Of a stretch of DNA of 64,000 bases, positions 10,332 through 18,405 are shown in pieces; the first letter of the stretch is position 1, and every line of letters starts with the position of its first letter. The position numbers and the translations under genes were made by a program. The notes under the pieces were generated by a model, which worked only from the letters and a program-made list of their open reading frames with translations, made no database searches and was not told the DNA's origin. This DNA comes from Trichomonas vaginalis G3 (lineage: Eukaryota > Parabasalia > Trichomonadida > Trichomonadidae). Where the stretch lies: contig NC_067206.1 in assembly GCF_026262505.1 (NCBI RefSeq), forward strand, positions 25,807,896 through 25,871,895. The letters are read 5' to 3'.

Positions 10332-11834
10332 TAGCTTCGTTCTCGAAAGAATAAGGAAGGAGTGAAGGAGAATGATACAGAAGTTGACATATTCATATCA
10401 TTTCAACAAATTTTGATCAAATTGAAATTCAATAAAATTCAATTCAATTCATATCCTTCAGTCAGTACATTGATATCCTTCTGCATCACAATGATAACTC
10501 GGGCATCAATAGTTCTACAACTAACTCAGAAAAAACAAGATTATTACTTCCTGCTTACAGCTTTTAAAAAGTTTCGATGATAAAAATCACTCTACTCTCG
10601 TTTATCGACATATGGTGATAGTAGGTAAACATATTCTTATCGATATTAATAAAAATATTTGTACGAAAATCTTATCCAATTAGAGAGTTATTCATAAAGT
10701 ATATGATAATTATAATTACTTTATCATTGTTTTATCTTTGAATAAACAATTTAATTTAAATTGCATAATATTTTTTGGTTGAAAGACAGGAAACTTAGTT
10801 GAGTTTGTATTATTTTTATCGTTTAATTCATCGTATCAGTGAGTGATCCAGATATTTAAGATATTTAGAAAAAAAATTATTAATTTGATTAACAAATTTT
10901 AATCAAAATAGCAAAAATCTATTTGATAGCTGTAAACAAACAATAATTTTTATTTCAAGCAAAATCACTTATTTTCATCTAAACGTATAAAATTGTCAAT
11001 TTTATGAAAATAAATTGAAAATCTCATGAAATGTAAAGGAGAGTAATATTTTTCAATTTTCTTTTTTCTTTGTCTCAAATATTTTCTGTTGGGAATTTTC
11101 TTGTTATCAAAATATAAATTTTAATATTTGTTTATTTCATTACATACAATAAAATTTTAAAAACTCTATTTCTTCTCAAGAAAATTTTTTCCTTCATATG
11201 AAGAAACATTTTGTTCTCCATTTGATGCTGAGTCTAAATCTCGATTTTTGAATTTTCTTCTTTCCAAATTTCTTTTTTCCAAATTAGAAGTTTAATTCAA
11301 ATTTTCAATAGTTTATATATTTTCTCAAACCGTCTCAGATTTTCTCACTTTTTAGGGATTTTCTCTCAAAATATACAAAAATAGTAATATCAATATATAT
11401 ATCTAATATACTTTAAAACCATCGTGATAAAATTCAAAAACGAAGAGTTCTTCTCTCCAAATTTTTTTCAAAATCAAAAAAATGAGATAAACAAATACGT
11501 TTGGAAAATTCATTTTTAGCATTTTAGGAATTTTCTCACTTTTCTTCCAAATTGACATCCTTATTTCCATTATATAAATAAGTAGTATATGTGGAAGGGT
11601 TTTGTGACTTTTTTTGTTGCATCTATATATAGATGAAGGTATATTTTCACATCTTCTATACATAGATGATATAAAATTTATTCTTACGTTTTTGAATAAA
11701 TCAAGATTTAAAAAATTTTCAAAATTGTAAGACATTTACACTCAGCCCATACATAATGAAATAAAAAATAAAAAAATAAACTTTAAAAATTCATGTCTTA
11801 CATTTTTGAATAATTTATTTTTAATTCGTATGAA

Positions 11835-11904
11835 ATGAGCGTCAAGACTAACGACGTGAAAACATTAGGATTCACAAACGAGGAAATAAAGGATATATTA
11901 GAGG

Positions 11905-11905
<1 letters not shown>
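11835..11905 (+). pseudogene. 5' piece of outer-element gene, cut by element A
   Basis: A start codon at 11835 opens a short frame that reaches the A run of element A. The last six bases, AGAGGA (11900-11905), recur at 36791-36796 on the far side of A as the target duplication. T-rich sequence precedes the start, as in other element genes. The product is unrecognised. Confidence 0.6.
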
Positions 11906-11978
<73 letters not shown>

Positions 11979-12095
11979 AGTGGGGCTTCCAGGCACTTCG
12001 TGCCTTCTAGCCCTGAGGATGAATGAGTATAATGAAGTTTTTTTTTCTTGGGGGATGGCTTCCAGGCACTTCGTGCCTTCTAGCCCCCGAAGATG
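11906..12095. repeat. Element A left terminal inverted repeat with doubled hairpin
   Basis: A 70-nt A run (11906-11975) is followed by GTGGGGCTTCCAGGCACTTC and a hairpin GGCAC-TTC-GTGCC (11992-12004) that reads into CTAG. A second copy of the hairpin unit follows at about 12058-12085. The first unit is inverted at 36691-36748. The same doubled arrangement occurs at the left end of element B. Confidence 0.85.
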
Positions 12096-12342
12096 TTTTG
12101 TCAAGACTTCTTCGTAAATGTTTTGTCAAGACTTCTTCGTAAATGTTTTGTCAAGACTTCTTCGTAAATGTTTTGTCAAGACTTCTTCGTAAATGTTTTG
12201 TCAAGACTTCTTCGTAAATGTTTTGTCAAGACTTCTTCGTAAATGTTTTGTCAAGACTTCTTCGTAAATGTTTTGTCAAGATTTCATCGTAAATGTTTTG
12301 TCAAGACTTCTTCGTAAATGTTTTGTCAAGACTTCTTCGTAA
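12092..12342 (+). repeat. 25-bp tandem array, 10 copies
   Basis: Ten near-identical copies of a 25-bp unit containing TTTTGTCAAGACTTCTTCGT lie just inside the left terminal repeat. The same words recur in the 1.1-kb array near the right end of A (35.5-36.7 kb) and, reverse-complemented, inside element B at 51.6-52.2 kb. It has no coding content. Confidence 0.9.
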
Positions 12343-12349
12343 AATCAGA

Positions 12350-12418
12350 CAAAAATATATTTTAGGGTAGAAGGTTAGATATAACCTCTTTTCTAACCTC
12401 TTTTCTACCCTCTTGAAT
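12350..12418. repeat. Dispersed AGGGTAGAAGGTTAG hairpin repeat, copy 1
   Basis: A roughly 65-bp unit starts AAATATATTTTAGGGTAG and ends TTCTACCCTC. AGGGTAGAAGGTTAG pairs imperfectly with CTAACCTCTTTTCTACCCT, so a stem-loop can form. Other copies in A lie near 21653, 22846, 22952, 35725 and 35991 (the last inverted). It sits between the array and the methyltransferase gene. Confidence 0.8.
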
Positions 12419-12495
12419 TTGTCAAGATTTCTTCGTAAATGTTTTGTCACTTTTCTGTCACTTTTCAGGAAAAAAACATTTTTATTGTATATAAA

Positions 12496-13314
12496 ATGAA
12501 TTTTACAAAACCACCGTTACCCTTCTTTGGAAATAAGAGTAGATGTAAAGATATTCTATTGAGAGAACTTAAGAAACTACCGAATGGTCTAACATTTGTA
12601 GATTTGTTCGGTGGAAGTTTCTATATATCCCATCTGTGCCATACTGTATTCCCAGACTCAAAGATTATATGCAATGACTTCGACAACTATATGGACCGTC
12701 TCAAACATATACCAGACACAAACAATATATTGAAAGAGTTAAAAGAAAAGATACCTATAGGTAAGATGGAACGTATACCATTAGATAAGAAAAATACTGT
12801 CAGAGAGGTTTTGAAAAAGGCAGAGTATATTGACTGGGATAGTATATCTGCTAGACTATTATATAGTGGTGCTATAAGAGTTCATGACATTGAAACACTT
12901 ATGTCAAAAGTTTTATATCTTAACTATACAAATGTTTTCAAAGAGAACATAGAAAAATATATTGAGGGTATAGAGTTTGTGAGATGTCATTGGACAGAGT
13001 TGTATGAAAAATATAAAGACAAGGAAAATGTTTTCTTTATAGTGGACCCGCCGTTCTATAACACATGGGATTTTCAATACCAAGTAGACTGGACTTTGAG
13101 AGACTCTTTAGAAACTTTAGACGTTTTACATAACCATCCATGCTTTTACTTTACATCCGATAAAAGTGGTTTGGAAAGTGTCATGAGATGGTTAGAGGAC
13201 ATACATGACTATGATTTTAGATATGACAAGATAGAATATGAGAGAGGTCCTATAAACCGGAGAAAGTGTCATAACAAAGAAATTTTACTAGTAAGTAAAT
13301 GTGGTTTGAAATAG
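12496..13314 (+). CDS. D12-class DNA adenine-N6 methyltransferase
   Basis: 272 residues from the ATG at 12496. I chose this start because the related gene in element B opens at the same residues (MNFTKPPL) and because TTTTTATTGTATATAAA immediately precedes it. The N-terminal PFFGNKS and the VDLFGGSF segment are the SAM-binding motifs, and VDPPFYN near residue 183 is the catalytic DPPY-type motif of Dam-like (D12) enzymes. It would transfer methyl groups to adenine N6 in DNA. It could mark the element's own DNA or affect host chromatin, since 6mA is a known trichomonad mark; this role is inference. It looks whole. Its last codons overlap the next small gene. Confidence 0.88.
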   Translation: MNFTKPPLPFFGNKSRCKDILLRELKKLPNGLTFVDLFGGSFYISHLCHTVFPDSKIICNDFDNYMDRLKHIPDTNNILKELKEKIPIGKMERIPLDKKNTVREVLKKAEYIDWDSISARLLYSGAIRVHDIETLMSKVLYLNYTNVFKENIEKYIEGIEFVRCHWTELYEKYKDKENVFFIVDPPFYNTWDFQYQVDWTLRDSLETLDVLHNHPCFYFTSDKSGLESVMRWLEDIHDYDFRYDKIEYERGPINRRKCHNKEILLVSKCGLK

Positions 13315-13430
13315 GACTACTTGTTTTAGGTTTTTTCCATTGTGTCATTTATTTCTTTGACGTGGCAGAAAAATACAGAGAATATGAAGATGAACCAATG
13401 CCTGCAAATGTTCAGTATATGTACTCGTAA
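13299..13430 (+). CDS. 43-residue membrane protein
   Basis: A small frame overlaps the end of the methyltransferase gene by 16 nt in another frame. Residues 5-20 (IGLLVLGFFHCVIYFF) form one transmembrane segment, followed by an acidic tail rich in E and Y. A counterpart occupies the same place in element B, which supports it as a real gene. Small single-span proteins are common in Polinton-like viruses. No function can be assigned. Confidence 0.6.
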   Translation: MWFEIGLLVLGFFHCVIYFFDVAEKYREYEDEPMPANVQYMYS

Positions 13431-13453
13431 GAGATATTTTTATCTAATATTAA

Positions 13454-13765
13454 ATGGACGCACAGAACTTAGCGAATGCACAGCAACCTGGACAACCAAA
13501 CCCAGAGAATATTCCAAATGAAGTTAGAATACAAACTGCAATGGCAAACTATGGTCAAGTGCCAACAGATGTACAAATGCAAACTGCCATGTCAAATGAC
13601 GCTGCGTTAGGTTTGCCACCATGGTATGCAAATATGAGATGGAAAGAGTTTTATACAAACCCTGAAGTGGGATATAAACAACTCTATGCAGATGACGCGA
13701 ACACAGGAGTTGACCCAGAGTATGTTTCTACCAGAGGAGAAATAGAATGTATGAGCTCCAGTTAA
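13454..13765 (+). CDS. Conserved element protein, Q/N/P-rich N-terminus
   Basis: 103 residues, preceded by TTTTTATCTAATATTAA directly before the ATG. The first half is rich in Q, N and P and repeats an (R/M)xQTAM(A/S)N module twice (about residues 26-50). The second half has aromatic residues (PPWYANMRWKEFY). A counterpart lies at 59225-59582 in B. The short basic stretch just downstream may belong to the same unit. Not recognised; its position among structural genes suggests a minor virion component. Confidence 0.55.
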   Translation: MDAQNLANAQQPGQPNPENIPNEVRIQTAMANYGQVPTDVQMQTAMSNDAALGLPPWYANMRWKEFYTNPEVGYKQLYADDANTGVDPEYVSTRGEIECMSSS

Positions 13766-13833
13766 AAAATGCTATGGAACTCAGAAGGAAACGTAAGAGA
13801 CTAGGTGGACATTAGATTTTTACATATAGTAAA

Positions 13834-14072
13834 ATGGGTTTCTTCAGTAGTATTGGAAACTTCTTTCGAAATGTTGGAAGAGGTATATGGAATGGAATAA
13901 AAACCGTAGGAAGAGGAATTTGGAACGGAGTCAAAATATTGGTAAAAGAGTAGGTCAGTTTGTTGGTATTATACCTAAAGACCTGAACCAAAGAACAAGC
14001 TCCTGTTATACAACAGCCTGAACCTGCACCGCAGTCTAGTTGGCAACCAAATCCAACACCTCAACCGTATTA
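13834..14072 (+). pseudogene. Small amphipathic virion-type protein (pX/pVI-like), broken
   Basis: The start region MGFFSSIGNFFRNVGRGIW is an amphipathic, glycine- and aromatic-rich segment with a repeated GRGIWNG motif, and the 3' part of the locus is P/Q-rich. It resembles the 133-residue protein at 17200 in composition and layout, and both recall membrane-active minor capsid proteins such as adenovirus pVI/pX (inference from composition). TTTTTACATATAGTAAA precedes the start. The locus is broken in both elements. Confidence 0.45.
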
Positions 14073-14075
14073 AAA

Positions 14076-14924
14076 TTATATTTTTACCGTTCGATAGTAG
14101 TTGTATATGAGACTAAGTTCTAAGTAAAACGCATGGTATAATGGAACTATTCTCTTTCTTCCATCTGTAGTAAACCATACTTGAAAGTCTGAAATACTTC
14201 CACTCGGTGGTTCATATAGCTTTGTAGGTTTTTCGTAAAAGTCATTTGCCAAGCATAAAAAAGAGTTTTGTGCACCAGAAAATGAAGCATGAACGATAAT
14301 AGCATCTGAGTCGAAAACATTTTCATATGTTCCATTAGGGTTTTCGACTTCATAAAAGTTCGGGTGTACTGGATATTCTGCAGGCTGATTTAACATCCTC
14401 AGAAACCTATACCATGCCAAGTTGTTATATTTTGTAGAAATATAAACGTCTTCTCCAAGGTCTTCTATTCTATTGATTTTAACAGTTGCATTTTTCCTGT
14501 CATATATAATATCGAGATGGTACTCTCCTTCGTCAATGTTGTACTGTTTTGCATATTCGAGATAGATATCGTTTATTTTTTCTTGAAAAGCTTGAAGAGT
14601 TGTTTCTAAGTTTACAAGCAAACTAACTTGTAAAAGTTTTCCCTGTTCAAATTTCTCATACGTACGTTTCTCTTTGTTATAGTATCGAACTTCAAAACCG
14701 ACCGTAAATGGGAAACCATGTATGGCTTCTGAAATGAACTTCATTCTACGAAAGCCAATAGCTTTTGTGACGGATGGGTCTCTTAACCATCTCAATGGGT
14801 AGTCAAAACGATAGCCTTCATGCTTTACGGTCTCTGTCTCAAACTTTTGACCTACGTTAGTAAAAAGTTCATCTAATGGTTTAGTTGTAGCAACTCTTGA
14901 ATTTTCTTTTTCTATTGAAAGCAT
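14076..14924 (-). CDS. Conserved structural-type protein, paralogue of the 286-residue protein
   Basis: 282 residues, apparently whole. It is clearly paralogous to the protein at 19194-20054. Both begin with V(A/D)xTKPLD-type residues, share YRFDYPxRWL and KAIGFRR near residues 43-60, and end with a strongly conserved block containing YEPPS, SDFQVWFTT, VPLY and YLELS. It is beta-strand-rich with no catalytic motif, so a capsid or vertex (penton-type) role is possible but unproven. It is divergent from the tail-fibre gene across 18 bp. Confidence 0.6.
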   Translation of the reverse strand: MLSIEKENSRVATTKPLDELFTNVGQKFETETVKHEGYRFDYPLRWLRDPSVTKAIGFRRMKFISEAIHGFPFTVGFEVRYYNKEKRTYEKFEQGKLLQVSLLVNLETTLQAFQEKINDIYLEYAKQYNIDEGEYHLDIIYDRKNATVKINRIEDLGEDVYISTKYNNLAWYRFLRMLNQPAEYPVHPNFYEVENPNGTYENVFDSDAIIVHASFSGAQNSFLCLANDFYEKPTKLYEPPSGSISDFQVWFTTDGRKRIVPLYHAFYLELSLIYNYYRTVKI

Positions 14925-14942
14925 ATTTTATCTAGAATAAAA
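14925..14942. promoter_or_regulatory. 18-bp near-palindromic bidirectional promoter
   Basis: Only ATTTTATCTAGAATAAAA separates two divergent start codons. It is nearly palindromic around CTAGA. The same 18-bp arrangement is kept in B (58095-58112). Both transcription starts must lie within or next to this segment. The TCTA core recalls the late-promoter tetranucleotide reported for mavirus and its giant-virus host; that link is weak inference. Confidence 0.6.
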
Positions 14943-16226
14943 ATGTCGAAAGAAACAGCGTCTATGAGAGAAATACAACACAACCGACAACTCATTTTGC
15001 AAGCTCTAAATAAGAACACAACAAACTTTTCAAACTATTCTAAGATATCTGAGTCATTGAAAGAAGGAAACTTAAAACTGACGATAAACCCATTGACAGA
15101 CGAGTTTCTGTTTCAAGACAGTAAGAACCATACTGTTTGTATAAATCCAACAAAAAGAACTTTAAACGAGAAACCTATAGATGAACTTCTTTTGAAGGCA
15201 GATATTGACAACAAAGCTGACAAAGAGTATGTAGATGCAACAAGAGACTATATTCTCGCATGGACAGATAGAACATACCCACAAAAACACCATACACATA
15301 ACATCTATGACGTAGATGAACTACCAGCAATGTTAGATGACAAAGCGGATAAAACATATGTTGACAATAAAATGTCAAGTGAAGTGACAAGAGCTGACAA
15401 AGAATATTCTAAAAAGACTCATACACATACCATATCTGATATTACAAACTTACAAGAAACCTTAAACAGGAAAAGTGACGTTGGACATACACACGATTTC
15501 TTCGCAACTGTTGGTATAGAAAATATTGCAGGAACGGTTGAAGAACCTGATGGAACTGGTGGGGATGTATTAAATTGGAAACCTCCTAACTTTCCACAAG
15601 GTTTAACATCGGAAGAAGACATAACAACGATGAGATACATTAGATGTAGAAATGTCTATGTCATGGAGGATGAAAACAAAGTTAAATTCACTGCTCAAGA
15701 TTTATATGATAAAAAAGCTGACAAAACATATGTTAACGATGAGTTAGATAAGAAAGCTGACAAAACAGAGCTTCAAACATTAAAGACAGAAATACTTCAA
15801 ACAGTATATCCTATAGGTTCTATTTATACGTCAATGAACTCTACCAGACCAGAAGTAGTACTTGGTTTTGGAACTTGGACTCAAATAGTCGACAGGTTTT
15901 TGTATTGTGCAAACTCTTCAAAGGAAACAGGTGGAAGTAAAACGATTTCAGGTGAAAATTTACCTGCGCACAGTCACTACGTAGATTTAAGTACATCTCA
16001 AGCAGGTTGGCATAAGCATAAATTTTGGGATTGGCACGCCTTGAAAAAAGGTAAAGGATATGATGTTAAAGACGACGTTCAGTTTGCTATAAATTGTTAC
16101 TGGAGTGACACTCAGGGAGATGGAAACCATACACATCGCGTTACAGGATATACACAAACAACGGGACAAAGTAAAGACTACATGCCACCTTACATGACAG
16201 TTTACGCATGGTATAGAATTGCTTAG
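14943..16226 (+). CDS. Phage tail-fibre/collar-like receptor-binding protein
   Basis: 427 residues. The N-terminal region is helical. The middle (about 60-170) alternates ADKTYVD/ADKEYVD units with histidine modules (KTHTHTISDI, VGHTHDF), as in trimeric bacteriophage tail fibres. From about residue 280, YPIGSIYTSMNSTRP, FGTWTQIVDRFLYC, the LPAHSH motif, and the terminal MPPYMTVYAWYRIA match the phage tail-collar/baseplate receptor-binding module in order. The likely role is a trimeric virion fibre for attachment. It looks whole in A. The 3' end overlaps the convergent integrase gene by 4 nt. A phage or bacterial origin of the module is inferred from the motifs. Confidence 0.82.
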   Translation: MSKETASMREIQHNRQLILQALNKNTTNFSNYSKISESLKEGNLKLTINPLTDEFLFQDSKNHTVCINPTKRTLNEKPIDELLLKADIDNKADKEYVDATRDYILAWTDRTYPQKHHTHNIYDVDELPAMLDDKADKTYVDNKMSSEVTRADKEYSKKTHTHTISDITNLQETLNRKSDVGHTHDFFATVGIENIAGTVEEPDGTGGDVLNWKPPNFPQGLTSEEDITTMRYIRCRNVYVMEDENKVKFTAQDLYDKKADKTYVNDELDKKADKTELQTLKTEILQTVYPIGSIYTSMNSTRPEVVLGFGTWTQIVDRFLYCANSSKETGGSKTISGENLPAHSHYVDLSTSQAGWHKHKFWDWHALKKGKGYDVKDDVQFAINCYWSDTQGDGNHTHRVTGYTQTTGQSKDYMPPYMTVYAWYRIA

Positions 16227-17182
16227 TCGTCATTTTCAACTTCTTTAGCATATTCGTCAGGAGTTGTCTTATATTTGTTAGGAACTGTCTTTGAAAGTAT
16301 ACCACCTTGAACTTTGACAAGTTTGAAACGAGGTCTGACAATAGTAGTTTTATCTTCTGCTTGCAGTGTGTACATTTTGCCATGTTTGCCTAAAACTTCA
16401 TAATATTCTCTTGTATACTTTCTTCTATTTTTACGAACACGAACGTGAGTACCTGTCGAGTTCCCATTGTTGTCATAGTCAATAGTATTTTCATATGGGT
16501 CGCGTTTAGGTATTTCTATTTTTACTTTGTCACCTTTCTTAAGTTTGAAGCCTGGCATTCTTTCTTGTTTGTCTCTTTTGACTAAACTATTAAATATATA
16601 GTCTTTCTCTAAGTCAGGGTTGTTTTTCATTTCTTCGGGGGAGTGGTTTCCCAAACCTTTTTGTTTACGGCTATTGTAAATATTTAAAACTTGTCTCATC
16701 TTTGCCATGGAGAAGTGTCTATACTTGTCGTCATATGACATTTCATCTACCTCACCACCTTGTGGTTGGTTTAAGTCTCTTAAGATTTTTATACAACTGT
16801 CAATGACACCAAGAGCAGAATGGTTTTGGTCGACAATGAAATATTGGTTTACATTTTTTGAACGCAGATAGTTTTTAATATCGTCTGATTTGAAAGAACT
16901 TTCACAGTCAGATGTCAGTTTTGTTGGATGGTATTTGTCAACGAATATTGTCAAAGCAGTTTTCACATCTAAAATATTTTTGGACTGTAATGGTATGGCT
17001 TCACAGTATCTTGTGTTTTGACCAACAAATATTAGCCAGTATGGAGGTCCATCTTCTCTATACCTCGGAATGTTTTCCAAGATATCCATAAACCAAGCAT
17101 TTGGTGTTGAACTAAAGATTTTTATCATGAGTGCTTTCTTTGTTGCCTTAGAAACATAGGGGTCCTTGTTTGGATTCGTCAT
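16223..17182 (-). CDS. Retroviral-type (rve) integrase of Maverick/Polinton class
   Basis: 319 residues, apparently whole. The RNase H-fold core runs from about residue 27 to 150. WFMDILENI carries the first catalytic Asp, KLTSDCESSFKS the second, and NHSALGVIDSCIKILR the third acidic position. The C-terminal 110 residues are basic, with KKGDKVKIEIPK and RRKYTREYYEV, as in the SH3/chromo-like end of Maverick integrases. It would cut and join element ends to target DNA, consistent with the 6-bp duplication found here. It is divergent from the 17200 gene across 17 bp. Confidence 0.88.
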   Translation of the reverse strand: MTNPNKDPYVSKATKKALMIKIFSSTPNAWFMDILENIPRYREDGPPYWLIFVGQNTRYCEAIPLQSKNILDVKTALTIFVDKYHPTKLTSDCESSFKSDDIKNYLRSKNVNQYFIVDQNHSALGVIDSCIKILRDLNQPQGGEVDEMSYDDKYRHFSMAKMRQVLNIYNSRKQKGLGNHSPEEMKNNPDLEKDYIFNSLVKRDKQERMPGFKLKKGDKVKIEIPKRDPYENTIDYDNNGNSTGTHVRVRKNRRKYTREYYEVLGKHGKMYTLQAEDKTTIVRPRFKLVKVQGGILSKTVPNKYKTTPDEYAKEVENDD

Positions 17183-17199
17183 TTTTTAACCCATAAGAA
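17183..17199. promoter_or_regulatory. 17-bp bidirectional promoter
   Basis: TTTTTAACCCATAAGAA is the whole interval between the divergent integrase and minor-virion-protein starts. In B the matching gap (55794-55809) is 16 bp. The TTTTTA block seen before many element genes is present on the plus strand. Confidence 0.55.
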
Positions 17200-17601
17200 A
17201 TGGGTTTATTTGGCGCATTAGCAGGAGTTGCATCCAGATTTTTGCCCGCAGTTGGAACAATAGCCAGAGGTGTATTTGGAATTGGAAGGAAGATTTTGAG
17301 TACATTAGGTATACTGAAAGAGAAAGCTCAACCTATTATACAAACCGTACAGAAAGGTTGGGAGGTAGCACGAGATGCAACAAATCTTATTCCAAATCCT
17401 GAAACAAGAGGAAAAGTTCAAGGATGGATGGACAATGTAGGAAGAGAAGCAGGAAACTACTATAACAAAGCAAATGACTACTATAACCAAGCAGGGCACT
17501 ACATGGACCAAGGTGAAAGATTCTTTAACAGAGGATATAACCATGCACAACAGTGGGTAAACAATAACCAACCTCAACCGCCTCAAACGTGGGGAATGTA
17601 A
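17200..17601 (+). CDS. Minor virion protein candidate with amphipathic N-terminus (pVI-like)
   Basis: 133 residues. The N-terminus MGLFGALAGVASRFLPAVG is glycine/alanine-rich and amphipathic, followed by GTIARGVFGIGRKIL, resembling a membrane-lytic helix. The middle is helical and charged. The C-terminal half repeats NYYNKANDYYNQAGHYMDQG-like units, then ends in Q/P-rich sequence. It resembles the adenovirus pVI/Polinton minor capsid class in layout, not by a specific signature. It is whole in A and damaged in B. Confidence 0.5.
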   Translation: MGLFGALAGVASRFLPAVGTIARGVFGIGRKILSTLGILKEKAQPIIQTVQKGWEVARDATNLIPNPETRGKVQGWMDNVGREAGNYYNKANDYYNQAGHYMDQGERFFNRGYNHAQQWVNNNQPQPPQTWGM

Positions 17602-17620
17602 AGTTTTTTACTGAGATGAA

Positions 17621-17785
17621 ATGAACAATACAGCATTGAGACAAATGGGTTCAAGATGGATTTGTCGACTTCCAGCAGTTACACAACGTGTTTGTCAAGT
17701 TCTTCCTATACCTCAGGAAGTTTTAGACCGACTTAAAAACAACAACAACCAGTTGAAAACAAACCAAACTAAAATTTTTTACTGA
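17621..17785 (+). CDS. 54-residue basic protein
   Basis: A short frame starts 19 nt after the previous stop and is preceded by TTTTTTACTGAGATGAA. The identical word precedes the next gene at 17792. The protein has an N-terminal RQMGSRWICRLPAVTQRVC stretch and a polar N-rich tail. A counterpart sits at 55207-55372 in B. The function is unknown; small size and position suggest a virion or accessory protein. Confidence 0.55.
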   Translation: MNNTALRQMGSRWICRLPAVTQRVCQVLPIPQEVLDRLKNNNNQLKTNQTKIFY

Positions 17786-17791
17786 GATGAA

Positions 17792-18376
17792 ATGACCGAA
17801 GAAGTTGAAACGGTAGATTTGACACCACAAACAAAAAGTTCAGAACCATTGTCAAAACCTGTCAAAGAACTTACAGATGAAGAGAAAAATTCAATAATAG
17901 AAAGTGCCAGGTCTGGAAATACAAACCCTAACTACAAAGTCACTTTTCATAGAAATGGAACGGCTAGTATCTCAAAAAAGAAACAAACTCTCACAAATAA
18001 AATATTGAAGTCTGAAGGAGCTTTCGAGACAACAGATGGAAAAGTTTACTTCACTGACCAACAGTTCATTATAGAACATCTCATTGACTTAGAGTCGAAA
18101 TATTCTAAACTTTACAACAAACACAAAAAGTTGAAAGGAAAACAAAAACAGATGGCATATGATATTTACGAAGATGTTGACGACACAACCATACCTGCAA
18201 GTGAGGTAAAGTCAGAGGAACCGAAAAGTGACGAAAAACAGATAGAAGAAGGTGAGCCAAAAACTGAAGATAAACCAAAACCAAAGGTTAGTCTCCAGAC
18301 TAAACCAAGTCAACCTTCATTAGCTGGTATGGGTTGGCGTCAAAGACTTATGGTAGCTGGTGGTTACGTAAAGTAA
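17792..18376 (+). CDS. Conserved element protein with acidic linker
   Basis: 194 residues preceded by TTTTTTACTGAGATGAA, which overlaps the end of the 54-residue gene. Residues 25-115 are predicted alpha/beta with VTFHRNGTASISKKKQ and a lysine-rich helix near 105-118. Residues 125-175 form an E/K/P-rich linker. The end, LAGMGWRQRLMVAGGYVK, is well conserved with B. It was not recognised. Confidence 0.55.
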   Translation: MTEEVETVDLTPQTKSSEPLSKPVKELTDEEKNSIIESARSGNTNPNYKVTFHRNGTASISKKKQTLTNKILKSEGAFETTDGKVYFTDQQFIIEHLIDLESKYSKLYNKHKKLKGKQKQMAYDIYEDVDDTTIPASEVKSEEPKSDEKQIEEGEPKTEDKPKPKVSLQTKPSQPSLAGMGWRQRLMVAGGYVK

Positions 18377-18405
18377 AGAAAAAACATTTTTTTATTTTTA
18401 TAAAA

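Larger units (their letters stand above)
9978..11834. other. AT-rich spacer between host genes and nested elements
   Basis: About 1.86 kb without a convincing gene. It holds a tRNA 3' remnant near 10146, a hairpin repeat at 10273-10331 and long stretches of low-complexity A/T with recurring TTTTCTCA and CCAAATT words (11050-11550). Two open frames here (10362-10580 plus, 11403-11735 minus) look compositional. The left boundary of the outer element was not found and may lie within this spacer. Confidence 0.6.

Noticed and set aside
10362-10580. 72-residue open frame in the AT-rich spacer
   Set aside because: Its composition is low-complexity and there is no start-proximal motif or recognisable domain.
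11403-11735. 110-residue minus-strand open frame
   Set aside because: It lies in AT-rich sequence with K/I/F-biased composition and no domain or paralogue in the window.
11906-11975. A run read as the poly(A) tail of a retrotransposon or retrogene
   Set aside because: The run is part of an inverted terminal repeat (matching T run at 36749-36790), the element encodes an rve integrase with virion genes, and there is no reverse transcriptase.
11906-12026. Open frame made of a long lysine run across the A tract, and its antisense phenylalanine frame
   Set aside because: It is produced by the 70-nt A run of the terminal repeat and has no independent coding signal.
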